Shown piece after piece: positions 63,100 through 64,000 of a stretch of 64,000 nt of DNA; positions within the stretch are counted from its first letter, which is position 1, and each line of letters opens with the position of its first letter. The position numbers and the translations under genes were made by a program. Location of the stretch: the NCBI RefSeq assembly GCF_004792665.1, contig NZ_SRZX01000010.1, positions 1 through 64,000 of the forward strand. Reading direction: 5' to 3'. The stretch comes from Marinobacter orientalis (GTDB lineage Bacteria; Pseudomonadota; Gammaproteobacteria; Pseudomonadales; Oleiphilaceae). The notes under the pieces are model-generated. The model was not told the origin of the DNA. It saw nothing but the letters and a program-made list of their open reading frames with translations, and did no database searches.

Positions 63100-64000
63100 T
63101 CAATCATAGACCAGTTCTACGGACTGGTCGCCCACCAGATATTTCAGCTCCAGAAGAAGGTCATCATCGGGCTGAACACGCCAGGACTCACCCAGCTCAA
63201 TACGGGTCGTGGCATTATCACTGCTGTATTCGATCCACACCGGGCTGCCTTCACAACGGAAGGGCCTTAACGCAGAGTCCAGCCTGTCGAGCAAACCATT
63301 CTGAAGCTGGTCCGCGCGAATAGCCAGCTTCAGTCCGCGGCTGAACTGCTGCCGGGCGGTGCCAACGTCCATGACCGAGTTCACCCGCATTTTCATCTGG
63401 CCGGAATAATCATCGTGGCTGACCTGCCCCTCCACGACAATCACCTGGTCGGACTGCAACAACTCCCGGTTCTCGAAAAATGCCTCGGAAAAAAGGGTTG
63501 CCTCGATACGGGCACTGCGATCATCCAGGGTGATAAAGGCCATGGTGGAACCGGTACGGGTTTTCATGGATCGCTGAGCCACCACCAGGCCTGCAACACG
63601 CTGGGGCTGCCGCGCAGGTTTGAGGTCAGCAATGGACGAGCGCACAAACTGCCGTACCTCTTTTTCGTATTCGTCGAAGGGGTGGCCGGTCAGATAAATC
63701 CCGAGCGTATCCTTCTCCCCTTTCAGGCGCTGTTTCTTTGGCCATTCCCGCACATCCGCGACATCAGCATAAAGATCGCCGTCTTCCCCGCCCATCAGCA
63801 TGTCGCCGAACATATCCGTCATACCCGCGGATTCGTTGCGGGACTGTTGGCCCGCCTGCTGTATGGCCTTGTCGATACTCGCCATCAGCTGCGCGCGCCC
63901 GGCACCCAGCTTGTCCATGGCGCCTGAGCGGATCAGTGCTTCCATGGCCCGCTTGTTGACTTTTTTCAGGTCCACCCGGCGGCAGAAATCGAACAGATCC
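63100..64000 (-). CDS. dnaE: DNA polymerase III alpha subunit, C-terminal part (cut by window edge)
   Basis: About 300 residues of the C-terminal end of the replicative polymerase; the frame is open to the right edge, and the 5' part lies outside. The first visible residues (DLFDFCRRVDLKKVNKRAMEALIRSGAMDKL) are the helix-hairpin-helix region. LGIYLTGHPFDEYEKEVRQF and an OB-fold (RVAGLVVAQRSMKTRTGSTMAFITLDD) follow. The usual C-terminal tau-binding region comes last. The next gene accA fits the dnaE-accA-tilS order of pseudomonads. Confidence 0.95.
   Translation of the reverse strand, partial: DLFDFCRRVDLKKVNKRAMEALIRSGAMDKLGAGRAQLMASIDKAIQQAGQQSRNESAGMTDMFGDMLMGGEDGDLYADVADVREWPKKQRLKGEKDTLGIYLTGHPFDEYEKEVRQFVRSSIADLKPARQPQRVAGLVVAQRSMKTRTGSTMAFITLDDRSARIEATLFSEAFFENRELLQSDQVIVVEGQVSHDDYSGQMKMRVNSVMDVGTARQQFSRGLKLAIRADQLQNGLLDRLDSALRPFRCEGSPVWIEYSSDNATTRIELGESWRVQPDDDLLLELKYLVGDQSVELVYD

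Noticed and set aside
63100..63975. A complete 291-residue gene starting at 63975
   Set aside because: The frame stays open to the window edge, and the sequence is the C-terminal part of DnaE.

Overview
The window looks like ordinary core chromosome of a moderately GC-rich marine gammaproteobacterium, most likely Marinobacter or a close relative. This is inferred from protein content and from blocks of gene order shared with Pseudomonas aeruginosa (alaS-lysC-csrA-tRNA; lptFG/pepA-holC-valS; ampE-ampD-DUF1631-nadC; DUF2066/hda next to purM-purN; dcd-mrp-metG-rsx-nth; and rpoS-nlpD-pcm-surE-truD-ispF-ispD-ftsB-eno-kdsA-pyrG-tilS-accA-dnaE). Nothing in the sequence names the species. I see no prophage, integron, CRISPR array, IS transposase or defence island. 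The novelty lies in the intergenic DNA.

Layout. 0.1-3.6 kb: sodium-pumping oxaloacetate decarboxylase (oadGAB). 3.8-5.8 kb: RNA helicase dbpA divergent from a DUF2058 gene. 6.1-7.9 kb: a chemoreceptor with a sigma-28-like promoter and a structured, unidentified 5' leader. 8.0-9.3 kb: a zinc-ribbon gene, tRNA-gene debris, two tRNA-Arg(ACG) and one tRNA-Ser(GCT). 9.4-13.7 kb: csrA, lysC, alaS. 13.9-22.8 kb: RDD membrane protein, lptG/lptF, pepA-holC, valS, panE. 22.9-24.9 kb: a second chemoreceptor with a sigma-28-like promoter. 25-30 kb: ampE-ampD, DUF1631, nadC. 30-36.7 kb: yqcC, an orphan ParA, hda, a CDP-alcohol phosphatidyltransferase and DUF2066, divergent from purM-purN and a DUF3108 gene. 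36.7-40.5 kb: avtA, yjaG-like, dcd, mrp. 40.7-48.9 kb: metG, rsxABCDGE, nth. 49-53.7 kb: rpoS, nlpD, DUF368, pcm, surE. 53.8-64 kb: truD, ispF, ispD, ftsB, eno, kdsA, pyrG, tilS, accA and the 3' part of dnaE.

Functionally the genes cover ion-coupled energy metabolism (Oad, Rnf/Rsx), envelope building (LptFG, KdsA, IspD/F, FtsB, NlpD, AmpD/E, DUF368), translation (AlaS, ValS, MetG, TilS, TruD, tRNAs), nucleotide synthesis (PurM, PurN, PyrG, Dcd), replication (HolC, Hda, DnaE), and global regulation (CsrA, RpoS). Many neighbours overlap by 1-17 bases, and several overlapping genes start with GTG or TTG, which suggests translational coupling.

The most unusual structures are three long perfect inverted repeats, each between two co-directional genes (18771-18851, 39308-39413, 57924-58023). 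Two of them have unrelated 23-27 bp arms but the same kind of loop: ACGC at the start, CACA at the end and two CATCC(A/C)TG mini-hairpins between. That is the opposite of a normal transposable repeat, where the ends are conserved. Other points of interest are a palindrome built from two inverted tRNA-Arg 3' ends (8689-8816) and the roughly 85-nt leader with mutually exclusive hairpins upstream of the first chemoreceptor.
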